Part shown: positions 1-9,478 of the stretch, one piece after another | How the letters are laid out: each line of letters opens with the position of its first letter | Numbering within the stretch: position 1 is the stretch's first letter | Assembly (NCBI GenBank): GCA_018665815.1 | Contig: JABJBP010000025.1 | Location: 17,817 to 81,816 of the forward strand | Length of the DNA: 64,000 nt | Direction: 5' to 3' | DNA from: Rhodospirillaceae bacterium | GTDB taxonomy: Bacteria; Pseudomonadota; Alphaproteobacteria; Rhodospirillales; Casp-alpha2 | Program-made: the position numbers and the translations under genes | Notes under the pieces: model-generated | Seen by the model: only the letters and a program-made list of their open reading frames with translations | The model's database searches: none | What the model was told of the DNA's origin: nothing

Positions 1-437
1 TTGCCGTCATGATGGGCGATGGGGATCCTGATCACCTGGTCTTGGTCATAGGCTTGGGTGAAGGCTGTGTCGTTGGCCGCGACCTTCAAAAGCACATCCT
101 TGCAGATGTATTTGAGTTGCGCATTGCGCATCAGGGCGCCGGGCAACAGGCCGGCTTCGGTGAGCACTTGAAAGCCGTTGCAGATGCCCAAAACCGGCAC
201 GCCTTTACCGGCTCGGGCGACGACTTCTTTCATAATCGGTGATTTTGCCGCCATGGCGCCGGACCGCAGGTAATCGCCGTAGGAAAAACCGCCCGGTACC
301 GCAATCAGATCGACGTCGGGCATGTCACTGTCGCCGTGCCAGACCATTTTCGGCGCAGCACCCATGGCACTGCGAAGCGCCACCTGAAGATCACGGTCAC
401 AGTTTGACCCGGGAAATACGATGACGGCGGCTTTCAT
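1..437 (-). CDS. purQ: Phosphoribosylformylglycinamidine synthase subunit PurQ (3' end cut by window edge)
   Basis: Glutaminase subunit of FGAM synthase in de novo purine synthesis; it releases ammonia from glutamine for PurL, with PurS as the third subunit. The visible part starts [16 protein letters not shown] and contains [11 protein letters not shown] and the class I amidotransferase nucleophile motif GICNGFQVL (Cys). The distal motif PIAHHDG is reached just before the window edge, so only the C-terminal part is missing. A CAGGAG ribosome-binding site lies 7 bases before the ATG. The gene follows purS by 23 bases on the same strand, in a purC-purS-purQ operon. Identification is secure. 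Confidence 0.97.
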   Translation of the reverse strand, partial: MKAAVIVFPGSNCDRDLQVALRSAMGAAPKMVWHGDSDMPDVDLIAVPGGFSYGDYLRSGAMAAKSPIMKEVVARAGKGVPVLGICNGFQVLTEAGLLPGALMRNAQLKYICKDVLLKVAANDTAFTQAYDQDQVIRIPIAHHDG

Positions 438-460
438 GGCAAAGCTCCTGGTGGTTGCGA

Positions 461-706
461 TTAGGGCTCGGCGATCTCGATGGAATAATTTTCAATCACC
501 GTATTGGCGAGCAATTTTTCGCACATATCGGTGACGTGGGCGTGGGCGGCCGCGGTGTCCGTTTCCGTCAGTTCCAGTTCAATGAACTTGCCTTGGCGGA
601 CATCGTCGACGCCGTCGAAACCAAGCGCACCGAGCGCATGCTGGACGGCCTTGCCTTGCGGGTCGAGGACTCCGTTTTTCAAGGTAACGTGAACTTTTGC
701 CTTCAT
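461..706 (-). CDS. purS: Phosphoribosylformylglycinamidine synthase subunit PurS
   Basis: Small subunit that bridges PurL and PurQ in the three-part FGAM synthase. It has 81 residues, the normal size. The N-terminus [20 protein letters not shown] and the segment VRQGKFIEL are typical of PurS. The reading frame continues open upstream, but that part is antisense-like sequence overlapping purC; the internal ATG preceded by GATGAGG is the right start. Lies between purC and purQ. Confidence 0.96.
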   Translation of the reverse strand: MKAKVHVTLKNGVLDPQGKAVQHALGALGFDGVDDVRQGKFIELELTETDTAAAHAHVTDMCEKLLANTVIENYSIEIAEP

Positions 707-743
707 TGAATGTGCCTCATCGCCCGTAAGAATAACTGTAGGT

Positions 744-1508
744 TTATTGTAGGGTCTTGGGTCCCTTGATGTCGCTGGGGCCCGATTCCGGCAAGATGCC
801 AAGCCGTCGGGCAACCTCTTGATAGGCTTCCTCGACCCGGCCCAGATCCTTTCGAAACCGGTCCTTGTCCATGGGTTCGTTGGTTTCCAGATCCCAGAGC
901 CGGCAGTTGTCGGGGCTGATTTCGTCCGCCAGTACGATACGCATTTGTTCGTTTTCCCAAAGCCGGCCGAATTCCAGTTGTACGTCGACAAGCCGGAGCC
1001 CGATCCCTAAGCAAAGCCCGGTCAGGAAATCGTTGATCCTGAGCGCCAAGGCGAGGATCTCATCGATATCGTGGGGATGCGCCCAGCCAAAGGCGGTGAT
1101 GTGTTCTTCGGTGACCATCGGATTGTCCAGCTCTTCGGACTTATAATAGAACTCGATGATGGAGCGTGGCAGGGCGGTGCCTTCCGGCATGGCGAAGCGT
1201 TCCGCCAATTCGCCGGCGACGACGTTGCGGACCACGACACTGACCGGAATGATTTCAACTTCGCGGACCAACTGTTCGCGCATATTGAGACGGCGCATGA
1301 AATGCGTCGGTACACCGATCTCGCCCAACCGCTGCATCAGGTATTCGGAAATCCGATTATTCAGCACGCCTTTGCCGGTGATGGTGCCCTGCTTGCGGGT
1401 CTTGCGGACGTAGGCGTCGTCTTTGAAATATTGCACGAGTGTTCCGGGTTCCGGCCCTTCGAAAAGCACTTTTCCCCGGCCCTCGTATACTTGTCGACGT
1501 CTGGCCAT
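744..1508 (-). CDS. purC: SAICAR synthetase PurC
   Basis: Phosphoribosylaminoimidazole-succinocarboxamide synthase: joins aspartate to CAIR using ATP. It has 254 residues from [10 protein letters not shown], the usual alphaproteobacterial length. Recognisable blocks are [31 protein letters not shown] and the [13 protein letters not shown] active-site block near residue 200. The frame stays open 29 codons upstream, but the family starts here. First visible gene of the purC-purS-purQ set. The conserved alphaproteobacterial partner purB is present but about 12 kb away (13.5-14.9 kb). Confidence 0.97.
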   Translation of the reverse strand: MARRRQVYEGRGKVLFEGPEPGTLVQYFKDDAYVRKTRKQGTITGKGVLNNRISEYLMQRLGEIGVPTHFMRRLNMREQLVREVEIIPVSVVVRNVVAGELAERFAMPEGTALPRSIIEFYYKSEELDNPMVTEEHITAFGWAHPHDIDEILALALRINDFLTGLCLGIGLRLVDVQLEFGRLWENEQMRIVLADEISPDNCRLWDLETNEPMDKDRFRKDLGRVEEAYQEVARRLGILPESGPSDIKGPKTLQ

Positions 1509-1639
1509 GATGTTTTGTCCCGTTTGGGCTGGAAGACGCCCGTTGGAATGTTTGTCCCTATAGCAGGTGTCTTGGGGGAAGACAATCGCGCCCATTGCGG
1601 GCGCCCTGAAAAGCGCCGAATCAAGCCGTCGGTGATACG

Positions 1640-2392
1640 TCAGGCAAAATCAACGGACTGAAATACAGCCGCATCCGGTGGACCATCACAATAGAGCCAT
1701 TGCGGTTTCAGGGTCGTCCGGTTGACGCTGGGCAACCCGATCAGCGATGACGATACGGTGCCGAAACCGGTGTCTGTTCCCACGCACATGGCGCCGCCCG
1801 GCCCGGCGCCCGGTGCCGCGTCGCCCGACGCCAACAGCGCTTTCCAGGTGTCCCAATCACCCAAGCCCGGATCGGGCGCCGGCGCCCGGTGAAAGCGGTC
1901 CAAATGAAAACCTATGCGGTCCGAGCCTTCGGTGTCGTTGAGATCGTTGGCGGTGATCATCGACAAGCCTTGGGGAATTTCCAGGGCCTCAACCCGTTTC
2001 CCGTCGGAGCGCACCCAGAAGGCGTCCAGGGTATCGGCGATGACCATGTTGAAGGTCCTATAGCTTTCGGGCTCCAGCAAAGCGAGCGCCTTCGCGGCTT
2101 GTTTGGCTTCGGCGTGATCGACGGCTTCCAGGGGCAGTTCACCGCGCGAGCGTTTCGTCGCGTCGGGGCCCAGCGAACCGTAGCGATTTAATACGGCGGC
2201 CACCAATCGGTCGTCATTGAGTGCCAGCCAGGTGCCGCCGGCCAATTCATCCATACCGGCGACGACATGATCGCGGTCGTCCCAGTGGCGGGCCGGTGGC
2301 TTGGCCGGGCGATCGCGCATTTCATCGCGGTTGGCGCCAATGATCAGCGGCCAGTCGTGATCGGGGCGGCGGAGAATGACGACGGTGCACAT
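1640..2392 (-). CDS. NRDE family protein (TANGO2-like)
   Basis: 250-residue member of the NRDE family, named for its Asn-Arg-Asp-Glu motif, seen here as [17 protein letters not shown] about 20 residues from the start. The N-terminal [10 protein letters not shown] places a Cys at position 2, as in Ntn-hydrolase-like members. GGTWLALN and the C-terminal YGTVSS-type stretch (here [10 protein letters not shown]) also fit. The biochemical role of bacterial members is not established. A longer upstream frame exists, but the family N-terminus fixes the start at MCTVV. It diverges from the DUF1476 gene. A short GCGCCC/GGGCGC hairpin at 1588-1604 follows its stop. Confidence 0.88.
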   Translation of the reverse strand: MCTVVILRRPDHDWPLIIGANRDEMRDRPAKPPARHWDDRDHVVAGMDELAGGTWLALNDDRLVAAVLNRYGSLGPDATKRSRGELPLEAVDHAEAKQAAKALALLEPESYRTFNMVIADTLDAFWVRSDGKRVEALEIPQGLSMITANDLNDTEGSDRIGFHLDRFHRAPAPDPGLGDWDTWKALLASGDAAPGAGPGGAMCVGTDTGFGTVSSSLIGLPSVNRTTLKPQWLYCDGPPDAAVFQSVDFA

Positions 2393-2544
2393 GGGGCTCT
2401 CATAAACCGTTTCGCCAACGCATACCAGCCGGCGACGCCATGATGGGCATATACACACCGGCGACGCTTGCGGGGCGTGCCAAACAACCGTATATCAATG
2501 GCGAAATTCACGCCGCCCAATTCACGCTATCGAGGGAGACCGTC

Positions 2545-2871
2545 ATGTCCGACGTCATGAATGATCGCCAAAAAGGCGAAGAACGCAAATACCAGATGGA
2601 CCAGGAACTTGAGTTCAAGGCCGAAGCCCGGCGCAACAAGCTGTTGGGGCAGTGGCTAGCCGGTGAGTTTGGCATGGGTCCGGCGGAAACCGAGGAGTAC
2701 GCCAAGGAAGTTGTCATCGCTGATCTGGATGAGCCCGGTATCGAAGACGTCATGCGCAAAGTGATGGCCGATATCGAGGCGAAAGGATCCGACGTATCGG
2801 AAGACGCCGTTCGCGCCAAAATCAGCGAATTGAACGCCGTCGCCATTCAGCAAATTCAAGACGAAGGCTGA
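2545..2871 (+). CDS. ATPase inhibitor subunit zeta (DUF1476)
   Basis: 108-residue DUF1476 protein. In Paracoccus the homologue (zeta subunit) binds the F1-ATPase and blocks wasteful ATP hydrolysis, so a similar cytoplasmic role is inferred. The start MSDVMNDRQKGEERKYQMDQ has a GAGGGAG ribosome-binding site; the frame stays open 35 codons upstream without support. The body (ELEFKAEARRNKLLGQWLA, GPAETEEYAKEVV) matches the family along its length. DUF1476 genes often sit beside purC in alphaproteobacteria, as here, with only the NRDE gene between. Confidence 0.9.
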   Translation: MSDVMNDRQKGEERKYQMDQELEFKAEARRNKLLGQWLAGEFGMGPAETEEYAKEVVIADLDEPGIEDVMRKVMADIEAKGSDVSEDAVRAKISELNAVAIQQIQDEG

Positions 2872-2880
2872 GCCGCTCGC

Positions 2881-3774
2881 TCAGGCGGTGGTTCCCGCCA
2901 ACACAGATTTCTTTTCGTTAAACGCCGCAATCAGCGCGTCCATGACGGCGCGGATAGCGGGACGGCGTTTCATGTCAGGGTGCACCAGCATCCACAACGG
3001 TTCGACGACGTCTTTAAGCGGCGGCGTCAGGCGGACCAATGAAGGATCACCGTCTTTGACGAAGCACGGCAGCACGCCCAATCCCGCGCCGGATTTCACC
3101 ACATCTTTTAGGACGAGGCCGTTATTGGTGCGATAGACGGGCGCGCGGTTGCCCATATTGTTCGTGAGCCACGCGTAACCCGCGAACCGGGCGTGCATCT
3201 CGTCAAAGCCGATCCAATCACAATCTTGAAAGCGTCTGTCGGTTTTTGCCGCCGGATGGGCGTCCACATAATTCTTGGCGCCGTAAACCGCATAGGCGGC
3301 TTCGGCAAGTTTCCGCGCGGTGAGACTGGAAGCGGCGGGAAGTTCGTCGCGAATTAGAATATCGGCCTCACGTTTCGACAGGTTGACCTGAATATGGGTG
3401 ACGAACAATTCGAACTCAACGTCCGGAAGTTGGATGCGCATGGGCTCCAAGTGATCAATAATGAACGGCGTCAGACTTTCGTGGACGGAAACTCTGACCG
3501 TGCCGTCGATGGTGTCGGAAAGCGCCGCCGTGGTGCGATCCAGAGCTTCCGCAGCGTGCGCCATGTCCTGGGCCATGGGGACCAAACGTTCGCCGGCGGC
3601 CGTCAGCGCATAGCCGTCGGCCAGCCGGTCAAACAGCTTGGCGTCCATGTCGCGTTCCAAGCGCTCGATCCGGCGTCCCACGGTGGGCTGTGAAACCTTC
3701 AGCTTGCGCGCCGTCTCCGACAGCGTGCCGTCGCGCGAAAGCGCCAGGAATATTCTGAGATCATCCCAATTCAT
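2881..3774 (-). CDS. LysR-family transcriptional regulator
   Basis: 297 residues with an N-terminal winged helix-turn-helix (MNWDDLRIFLALSRDGTLSE, then TARKLKVSQPTVGRRIERLE) and a C-terminal periplasmic-binding-protein-like effector domain from about residue 90. It is transcribed away from the EamA transporter, so the 88-bp divergent gap probably carries its operator (see 3820-3834). By position it is the likely regulator of the transporter/racemase/PLP-enzyme/cupin group. The inducer cannot be told from sequence. Confidence 0.92.
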   Translation of the reverse strand: MNWDDLRIFLALSRDGTLSETARKLKVSQPTVGRRIERLERDMDAKLFDRLADGYALTAAGERLVPMAQDMAHAAEALDRTTAALSDTIDGTVRVSVHESLTPFIIDHLEPMRIQLPDVEFELFVTHIQVNLSKREADILIRDELPAASSLTARKLAEAAYAVYGAKNYVDAHPAAKTDRRFQDCDWIGFDEMHARFAGYAWLTNNMGNRAPVYRTNNGLVLKDVVKSGAGLGVLPCFVKDGDPSLVRLTPPLKDVVEPLWMLVHPDMKRRPAIRAVMDALIAAFNEKKSVLAGTTA

Positions 3775-3819
3775 GATGAATTTATAGCCGATTACAGGGA
3801 TTCAAGACCATGCAATTGT

Positions 3820-3834
3820 GAATAAGAATTATTC
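3820..3834. promoter_or_regulatory. Candidate LysR operator in divergent gap
   Basis: GAATAA-GAA-TTATTC is a perfect 6-bp inverted repeat with a 3-base centre, embedded in an AT-rich stretch between the divergent LysR and EamA genes. Its partly palindromic T-N11-A layout is what LysR-type regulators commonly bind. Function is inferred from shape and position only. Confidence 0.5.
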
Positions 3835-3862
3835 AAAATAGTGCATTCCTATATGAAAGTGT

Positions 3863-4840
3863 ATGTCCTACAAAAGCACCATGGAAGAGTTCACACGCAT
3901 AATGCAACAGCCACATAGGCCCTTTGAGCGGTGGTCATCGCGCTGGCATTTCGGCCGGTTCCGCGGGCCGATCAGCGCCCATCAACGGGGCATCTTGATG
4001 ATGTTGGCGTCAGGATTTTTGTTCGCCTTGATGTTCTCCATCCCGAAGCTCGCCGGTGGAGAGGTCAACGGCCTGCAAGTGACGTTCATCCGTTACTTTA
4101 CGGGTTTTCTGACGATCTTGCCGATCATGCTCTGGCGGGTGTCGCGGGGGGGCTCGTTTCGCGCCCCTGCCTGGCCGTTGATTGCCTTGCGCGCGTCGTT
4201 CGGTGCCGCGGGCGTCACTTGTGTGATCTACGCAACCACCCATATGACTTACGCCGATGCCCTGGCGATCAGTTTCGCCGACGGTATTTTCGTGCTGGTC
4301 CTGGCCATGTTGATTCTTGGCGAACGCGTTTCGCCACGGCGCTGGGCGGCGGCGGCATTATCCCTGGCAGGTGCTGTCATCGTCGCCCAACCGTCGCCGG
4401 AACTTCTGGGCCGAGTGTTCATGGAGCCTGCCGCCGGCATCGCGTTTTTGGGTGCGGCGATCATGGCCGGTGAGGTCATTGTCATTAAACATCTGAGCCA
4501 CCGCCTGGGCGCCGTGACGCTGCTGTTCTACACCAACATGTTCGCGGTCGCGCTTTTGACGGTTCCGGCATTCTATATCGGCGATTGGCCGCCACTTGAA
4601 GACCTCATGCTTTACGCCTTGATGGGCCCCGTGGCGATTGCCGGACAGTTCTTGTTTATTTTCGCGCTCCGCTCCACAGACGTCTCGGCGCTGGTGCCCT
4701 ACAAATACTCGACCCTGATTTACGCGGTGTTGTTGGGTATCGTGTTCTTCGGCCAGTGGCCCGATATGTTGACCGTCGCGGGGATCGGACTGATCATCTT
4801 TTCCGGCGTGCAGTTGTCCAGGCTGGAAGCGCGGGCCTGA
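3863..4840 (+). CDS. EamA/DMT-superfamily transporter
   Basis: 325-residue inner-membrane protein with about ten predicted helices arranged as two EamA repeats, starting near residue 42 (RGILMMLASGFLFALMFS) and again near residue 190. Such carriers export amino acids or other small metabolites. It has an extra hydrophilic N-terminus of about 40 residues; ATGs at 3881 and 3902 are alternative starts and no strong ribosome-binding site decides between them. It is followed after 48 bases by an aspartate/glutamate-racemase-like gene in the same direction. The substrate is unknown; an amino acid or its racemised product would fit the neighbours. Confidence 0.88.
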   Translation: MSYKSTMEEFTRIMQQPHRPFERWSSRWHFGRFRGPISAHQRGILMMLASGFLFALMFSIPKLAGGEVNGLQVTFIRYFTGFLTILPIMLWRVSRGGSFRAPAWPLIALRASFGAAGVTCVIYATTHMTYADALAISFADGIFVLVLAMLILGERVSPRRWAAAALSLAGAVIVAQPSPELLGRVFMEPAAGIAFLGAAIMAGEVIVIKHLSHRLGAVTLLFYTNMFAVALLTVPAFYIGDWPPLEDLMLYALMGPVAIAGQFLFIFALRSTDVSALVPYKYSTLIYAVLLGIVFFGQWPDMLTVAGIGLIIFSGVQLSRLEARA

Positions 4841-4888
4841 ACGACGGGGCTTGCCGTGTCCGAACATGGGCAATGCAGGGGAGGGAAT

Positions 4889-5587
4889 ATTGAAAAAATC
4901 GGCATGATCGGCGGCTTGAGCTGGGTATCCACCGCGGAATATTACAAACGCATCAATGAAATGACACAAGAGGCAAGGGGCGGTGTTCATTCGGCTGAAT
5001 TGATCCTGCAAAGTGTGGACCGGCAACATTATGTCGATGCCGTGATCGAGCGCCAGGACGAGGACGCGGCGTGTGAAATAATTTTGCATGCCGCCAAGGC
5101 GGTTGAGCGCGGTGGCGCCGAATTCATCGTGATTTCGTGTAATGACGTGCATCGGTTTGTGCCCCGCGTCGCGCCGCAAATATCCATCCCGTTTTTGCAT
5201 ATCGCCGATGCCACAGGCTGCGCTGTCCAGGCCGCCGGGTTGACCACGGTGGCGCTGCTGGGCGTCAGAAAAACCATGGAAGAGCCGTTTTATCCTGACG
5301 TTCTGAAAAATCATGGGATCACCACGATTATCCCCGATGAGGGTGAAAAAACATATATCCACGACAAAATTTACGACGAGTTGGTAAGGGATGTCTTTAC
5401 CGAGGAAACGCGCACGGGCTACCTCAGCATCATGTGCGATTTGACCGATCGGGGCGCCGAGGGCGTCATTTTGGGATGCACGGAAATCCCGCTGCTGATC
5501 CGCCCCTGCGACACCGACATCGCCACCTTCTCAACCACTGAAATCCACTGCCGTGCGGCCGTTAATATGGCCCTCGACGACGCATAA
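4889..5587 (+). CDS. Aspartate/glutamate racemase family protein (start codon uncertain, possibly ATT)
   Basis: Cofactor-independent amino-acid racemase of the YgeA/aspartate racemase type. Both catalytic cysteines are in context: FIVISCNDVHR and VILGCTEIPLL. Homologues begin M-K-x-I-G-x-x-G-G-x-S-W. Here the matching stretch is IEKIGMIGGLSW, whose first codon is ATT at 4889, with AGGGGAGGG just upstream. Starting there gives 232 residues, the family length. The only in-frame canonical upstream start is GTG at 4856, which adds 11 unmatched residues; ATG at 4904 would cut into the first strand. Part of an EamA-racemase-PLP enzyme-cupin run; the next gene starts 31 bases on. Confidence 0.85.
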   Translation: MEKIGMIGGLSWVSTAEYYKRINEMTQEARGGVHSAELILQSVDRQHYVDAVIERQDEDAACEIILHAAKAVERGGAEFIVISCNDVHRFVPRVAPQISIPFLHIADATGCAVQAAGLTTVALLGVRKTMEEPFYPDVLKNHGITTIIPDEGEKTYIHDKIYDELVRDVFTEETRTGYLSIMCDLTDRGAEGVILGCTEIPLLIRPCDTDIATFSTTEIHCRAAVNMALDDA

Positions 5588-5618
5588 TGGCGACAACACC
5601 CATGAAATGAGGCTCAGA

Positions 5619-6761
5619 ATGTCCTTCAATACAGACGCCGCCTACATCGACCTCGTCAGCGGGGATACTTATCCTCTCGACCAACCCATTTGGCGTTCGC
5701 CTGCCGGCAATCCGCTGATGCTGACTGACCTGCCGGGTATTCGGCGCGATCAGATCGACGCGGAGACGCGCTCAATTTGGCGTTATCGCCGCGCACTACC
5801 TCTGGAAGTCGACGCCCCCGTGACCATGGGCGAGGGATGCACACCGCTGCACCGGGGCGAATTTGATGGCGTGGCGTGTAACTTCAAGTTGGAATGGTTT
5901 TCGCCGACCGGGTCGTTCAAGGACCGGGGCGCGTCGGTGTTGGTCTCAATCCTCCGCCAGCAAGGCATCACCCATATTCTGGAAGACAGTTCCGGCAACG
6001 GTGGCGCGGCCATTGCCGGGTACGGGGCGGCGGCGGGTATCAAAGTCAAAGTATTGGTGCCTGAGACCACGTCGCCCGCAAAGGTCGCCCAAGCGCGCGC
6101 ATACGGTGCCGAGATTGAATTGATCCCAGGCCCGCGCGAAGCCACGGAAGCGGCAGCCATCACCCAGGCGGCTGAAATATTGTACGCTAGTCACAACTGG
6201 CACCCATTCTTTTTGCAGGGCACGAAGACGCTGGGCTATGAAATCTGGGAAGATTTGAATTTCACTGTTCCCAATAACATCGTCATCCCGGCGTCGGCAG
6301 GCAGTAATCTCTTGGGTTGCTATTTAGCCTTCAAAGAATTGATGGCGTCGGGTGAAACGACGCGGTTGCCGAGACTGTTCGTCTCCCAGCCGGCCAATTG
6401 CGCCCCCTTGCATGCCAGTTTTCAGGCTGGCTCGGACGATTTTGTTGAAACCGAATTCGGCATGACCATTGCCGAGGGCACGGCGATCAAACGACCGATC
6501 CGGTTGAAGCAGATGCTGGATGCGGTGCGCGAAAGCAGTGGTGGCACGGTGGCGGTAGCCGAGGAGGACATCGCCCGGGCCGCGCTGAATTTGGCGGCGG
6601 CGGGCATCTATACCGAGCCGACGTCGGCGCACGCCGCGGCGGGGTTCACTCAACTCATCGCGTCGAGGCAAATCGATGCCGCCGAGGAAACCGTCGTCAT
6701 TCTGACCGGCACGGGTTTGAAAGCGACGCCGTTCTACGCGGATCATTTCTCGGGAGAATAA
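5619..6761 (+). CDS. PLP-dependent threonine synthase-like enzyme
   Basis: 380-residue fold-type II PLP enzyme. The Schiff-base lysine is Lys101 in SPTGSFKDRGA, the phosphate/substrate loop is SSGNGGAAIAGYG (about 124-136), and SAGSNLLGCY is the glycine-rich phosphate-binding loop. It resembles threonine synthase and related lyases/dehydratases acting on hydroxy- or amino-substituted amino acids; the exact substrate cannot be read from sequence. Start chosen at ATGTCCTTC, preceded by a weak TGAGG site; an in-frame ATG 12 bases earlier is possible. It ends one base before the cupin gene, so the two are surely co-transcribed, probably with the racemase upstream. Confidence 0.87.
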   Translation: MSFNTDAAYIDLVSGDTYPLDQPIWRSPAGNPLMLTDLPGIRRDQIDAETRSIWRYRRALPLEVDAPVTMGEGCTPLHRGEFDGVACNFKLEWFSPTGSFKDRGASVLVSILRQQGITHILEDSSGNGGAAIAGYGAAAGIKVKVLVPETTSPAKVAQARAYGAEIELIPGPREATEAAAITQAAEILYASHNWHPFFLQGTKTLGYEIWEDLNFTVPNNIVIPASAGSNLLGCYLAFKELMASGETTRLPRLFVSQPANCAPLHASFQAGSDDFVETEFGMTIAEGTAIKRPIRLKQMLDAVRESSGGTVAVAEEDIARAALNLAAAGIYTEPTSAHAAAGFTQLIASRQIDAAEETVVILTGTGLKATPFYADHFSGE

Positions 6762-6762
6762 A

Positions 6763-7140
6763 ATGGCTGAAACGATCGATATCGAGGCGGCGCTCAAATC
6801 CGTCAGTTTTCTAGACGGCCGTACGCCCGAGTCCGATACGTCGGGAACATTTGCCCGCCTTGGCACCTACCGCGACGGCGCAATGTTCGCAGGCAGCTTT
6901 TCCGGCACCAGCCCATGGGAGCGCCATCCCGCTGATGAGATCGTTCATGTTCTGGGTGGTGGGGCGGTCATCAGCCTGGTCGCCGGCGAGGCCGTCGAAC
7001 AACACAATTTGAAGGCCGGCATGATCGTCATCGTGCCCGAAGGCACCTGGCACCGGTTCGAAGCGCCCGACGGAGTCACCTTGATGACCGTGACGCCGCA
7101 ACCCACTGAACACACGTTGGAAGATGTGCCGGCCGGCTAA
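6763..7140 (+). CDS. Small cupin-domain protein
   Basis: 125-residue single-domain cupin. Motif 1 is degenerate (WERHPADEIVHVLGGG) and motif 2 is GMIVIVPEGTWHRFEAPDG. His and Glu residues suitable for one metal are present. It starts one base after the stop of the PLP enzyme, implying translational coupling and a shared pathway, either as a sugar- or amino-acid-modifying enzyme or as a small-molecule sensor. Function is unknown. A GGGC-GAAGT-GCCC hairpin follows about 30 bases downstream, before the convergent DUF2189 gene. Confidence 0.85.
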   Translation: MAETIDIEAALKSVSFLDGRTPESDTSGTFARLGTYRDGAMFAGSFSGTSPWERHPADEIVHVLGGGAVISLVAGEAVEQHNLKAGMIVIVPEGTWHRFEAPDGVTLMTVTPQPTEHTLEDVPAG

Positions 7141-7181
7141 TGTTTAGGTTTGCCGCCGGAGAATTAGCAGGGCGAAGTGCC

Positions 7182-8078
7182 CTATTGAGGCGGTGGCACG
7201 GCACGGCGATAGAGATGCCAGGTGGCATGACCAAGAACTGGCAGCGTGACAAACAAGGCGACTAGGCCCGAGAGCAGCGAAACCGCGACCGTCGCCGCGA
7301 TGATCGCACACCAGACCGCCATGACGCGGGGGTTTGCAGTGACGAAACGGACGCTGGTCAGCATCGCGGTGACGAAATCGATGTCACGGTCGAACAACAT
7401 CGGGATCGAGACCACCGAATAGGAAAACACGGCGAAGGCGATGATCGCGCCGACGGCGTTGCCGACAACCAGGAACAGCCAACCAGACGGCGTCGTGAAG
7501 ATCACGTCGATCAGTTCCTCGAAGCCGAAGATCTGGAAGCCCATGAAGCCGAAAGTCAGAAAAGCGGCAATATCCAGCCAGATGAACCAGGAGAAACCGG
7601 TGACCAGAGCCATCCAGCCCAGGTCCCGATCGAACATGGATTTCACCGTGGCGAACACCAAAGTCCATGAAAGGTCGGGCTTGCCCATGTCCGGCCCCGT
7701 GTCTGGCCCCATGCCTGGCCGCATGGCTTGCTCGTTTTCCAACTGCCGGCTAACGACATAGAAGCCGCTGGCGATGAACGGCGCGATCAGTGCAAAGCTA
7801 GCGGCCAGCGGGTAGATCAGATAGGGCAGGTCGAAAAGTAGCAACAGCGCGATCAGCGCCCAGCCGCCGACCACGTATATACCGGAAAAAAATATCCCGT
7901 AGACGGGTGCGGCGCGAAAATCACGGAGCGCCAAGGCCAGAACGTCCAGGAGGTCGTCGACCGCCACCACGTTGACCTGAATTGGGGTTTTGTACCTCGC
8001 CGCCGGCGCGGCACCAGCATCCGTCGAAACGGCCGCGGCTGCCGGAGCACCGCCGGCCTTATCCATATTGTCGTTCAC
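7182..8078 (-). CDS. DUF2189 integral membrane protein
   Basis: 298 residues. An Ala-rich cytoplasmic N-terminus (about 30 residues) is followed by the DUF2189 signature region (LALRDFRAAPVYGIFFSGIY) and about six membrane segments, with a charged loop near residues 110-140 holding a Met/Gly/Pro repeat (MGPDTGPDMG). The family is common in alphaproteobacteria, sometimes near cytochrome oxidase genes, but has no known activity. Its stop faces the stop of the cupin gene across 41 bases. Confidence 0.85.
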   Translation of the reverse strand: MNDNMDKAGGAPAAAAVSTDAGAAPAARYKTPIQVNVVAVDDLLDVLALALRDFRAAPVYGIFFSGIYVVGGWALIALLLLFDLPYLIYPLAASFALIAPFIASGFYVVSRQLENEQAMRPGMGPDTGPDMGKPDLSWTLVFATVKSMFDRDLGWMALVTGFSWFIWLDIAAFLTFGFMGFQIFGFEELIDVIFTTPSGWLFLVVGNAVGAIIAFAVFSYSVVSIPMLFDRDIDFVTAMLTSVRFVTANPRVMAVWCAIIAATVAVSLLSGLVALFVTLPVLGHATWHLYRRAVPPPQ

Positions 8079-8261
8079 TATTCACGACCCTCAACATGTT
8101 CCTTCCCCATGTCGAGTAGTCAGTATAGGAAGTTCACGACGGTGTGTCGAATTCTGAACGAGTTTGGGCCGTTGTGTTTTATGGCAATGACCACAGGGAA
8201 CACTGAGTTACGGACCAGGTGATTTTGGAAGGCGAAGCGCCGGTTTAGAGATTGCGCCGCA

Positions 8262-9475
8262 CTAAATAACCGCGTCCTCAGTGAACGGAAGGTTGTTTTC
8301 GATGCGCGTGTAATTGAACGGCGACAAATCCAGCGATCTGTATTCCCCGAAAACGATAAGCTCGGCCGTGCCTCGACCCATGGCCGGCGATTGCTGGAAT
8401 CCGTGCCCTGAAAATCCGTTGACGAAGATAAAGTTTCTGACCGTCGTGTGAGGCCCCAAGATCGCGTTTTGATCAAACGTGTTATAGGCGTAATGCCCAG
8501 CCCAGGAATTGATCAATTTGATCGCTTCGAATTGAGGAATTCGGTGCGCGATTGCGGGCCCGGCTTTTTCTTCCCAGATGCTGTGATCTTGGACGAAGTT
8601 GTCGTAATCGACTGGTGGATCATCATCGGGCGGGCAGCCGGCGAGATAATAGGCGCCGTCGGTTCGCATATGCACGCCGGAAGGGTCGATGGTCAGCGGC
8701 AAATCGCCTTTGAGCGGCGTCTCGGCATCGAAAATGAAGGTATAGCGCTTGCGGGGCTCGACGGGAATTTCGATTCCCGCCATCCGCGAGGTGCGGACGG
8801 CCCTCGGCCCTGACGCGTTCACCACGGTGCCGCAAGCAATCAATTCACCAGTTGCCAGAGTTACGCTTTCAACCTGGCTCCCGCTGGCGTTTAGCGTCAT
8901 GGCGATCACTTCGTTGGTAAGATATTCAACGCCTTTTTCGCGGGCCGAACGCTTCCACCAATCGAACAAGGTGTTGCCGTCAAAATATCCTTTATCGATC
9001 AGATTGTGGTTGCCGGCAATGATGTCGTCCAGGTGATAGAAGGGATATGTGGTTTTGATCTCTTCGGCGCTCATGTGCTTGGTGCCAGCACCGCAGGCGA
9101 CCTGAATTTCCTAAATTTTTTTAAAACTCTAGCAAACGCTTCGTTGTCGGCAAGATACATATATCCAAAATTTTGGAGTGTTACCTCGGGTACTCGCGGA
9201 TCATTGCCCATGAAAGACCGAAAGTTCTTCACGTAATCTGCGGCAAATTGCGAGATGCGAACGTTAATTTCCTGAGAAAATTGCTGGCGCATGCAGCTGT
9301 TGGTGTGAGCAGTTGAGGTGAATTCGTAGGTCGGGTCGCGTTCAACGACCAGGACCGAGCCGTCGAAATCCAAGTTGTTGGCCAAGAACCAGGCTACCGA
9401 CGATCCGTACATGGCGCCGCCAACAATGACGACATCATAACTTGGCCTCTTTGGTGCTTCGAACGTTTGGGGCAT
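8262..9475 (-). pseudogene. FAD-dependent amino-acid/sarcosine oxidase-like protein, frameshifted
   Basis: Two overlapping reading frames together make one DAO-family flavoprotein of about 404 residues. The first (from 9475) starts MPQTFEAPKRPSYDVV with the dinucleotide motif VIVGGAMYGSSVAWFLA and ends prematurely. The second, in another frame, continues with MSAEEIKTTYPFYHLDDI and ends with the typical NGFSGHGFQQSPAMGRG block. Just upstream of the second frame's ATG the unread frame spells QVACGAGTKH, joining smoothly to the first half. One extra base in the A-run at about 9105-9109 (minus-strand AGGAAATTC) would restore the gene. Either a real frameshift mutation or a sequencing error; otherwise the protein is complete. 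Confidence 0.85.
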
Positions 9476-9478
9476 TGA

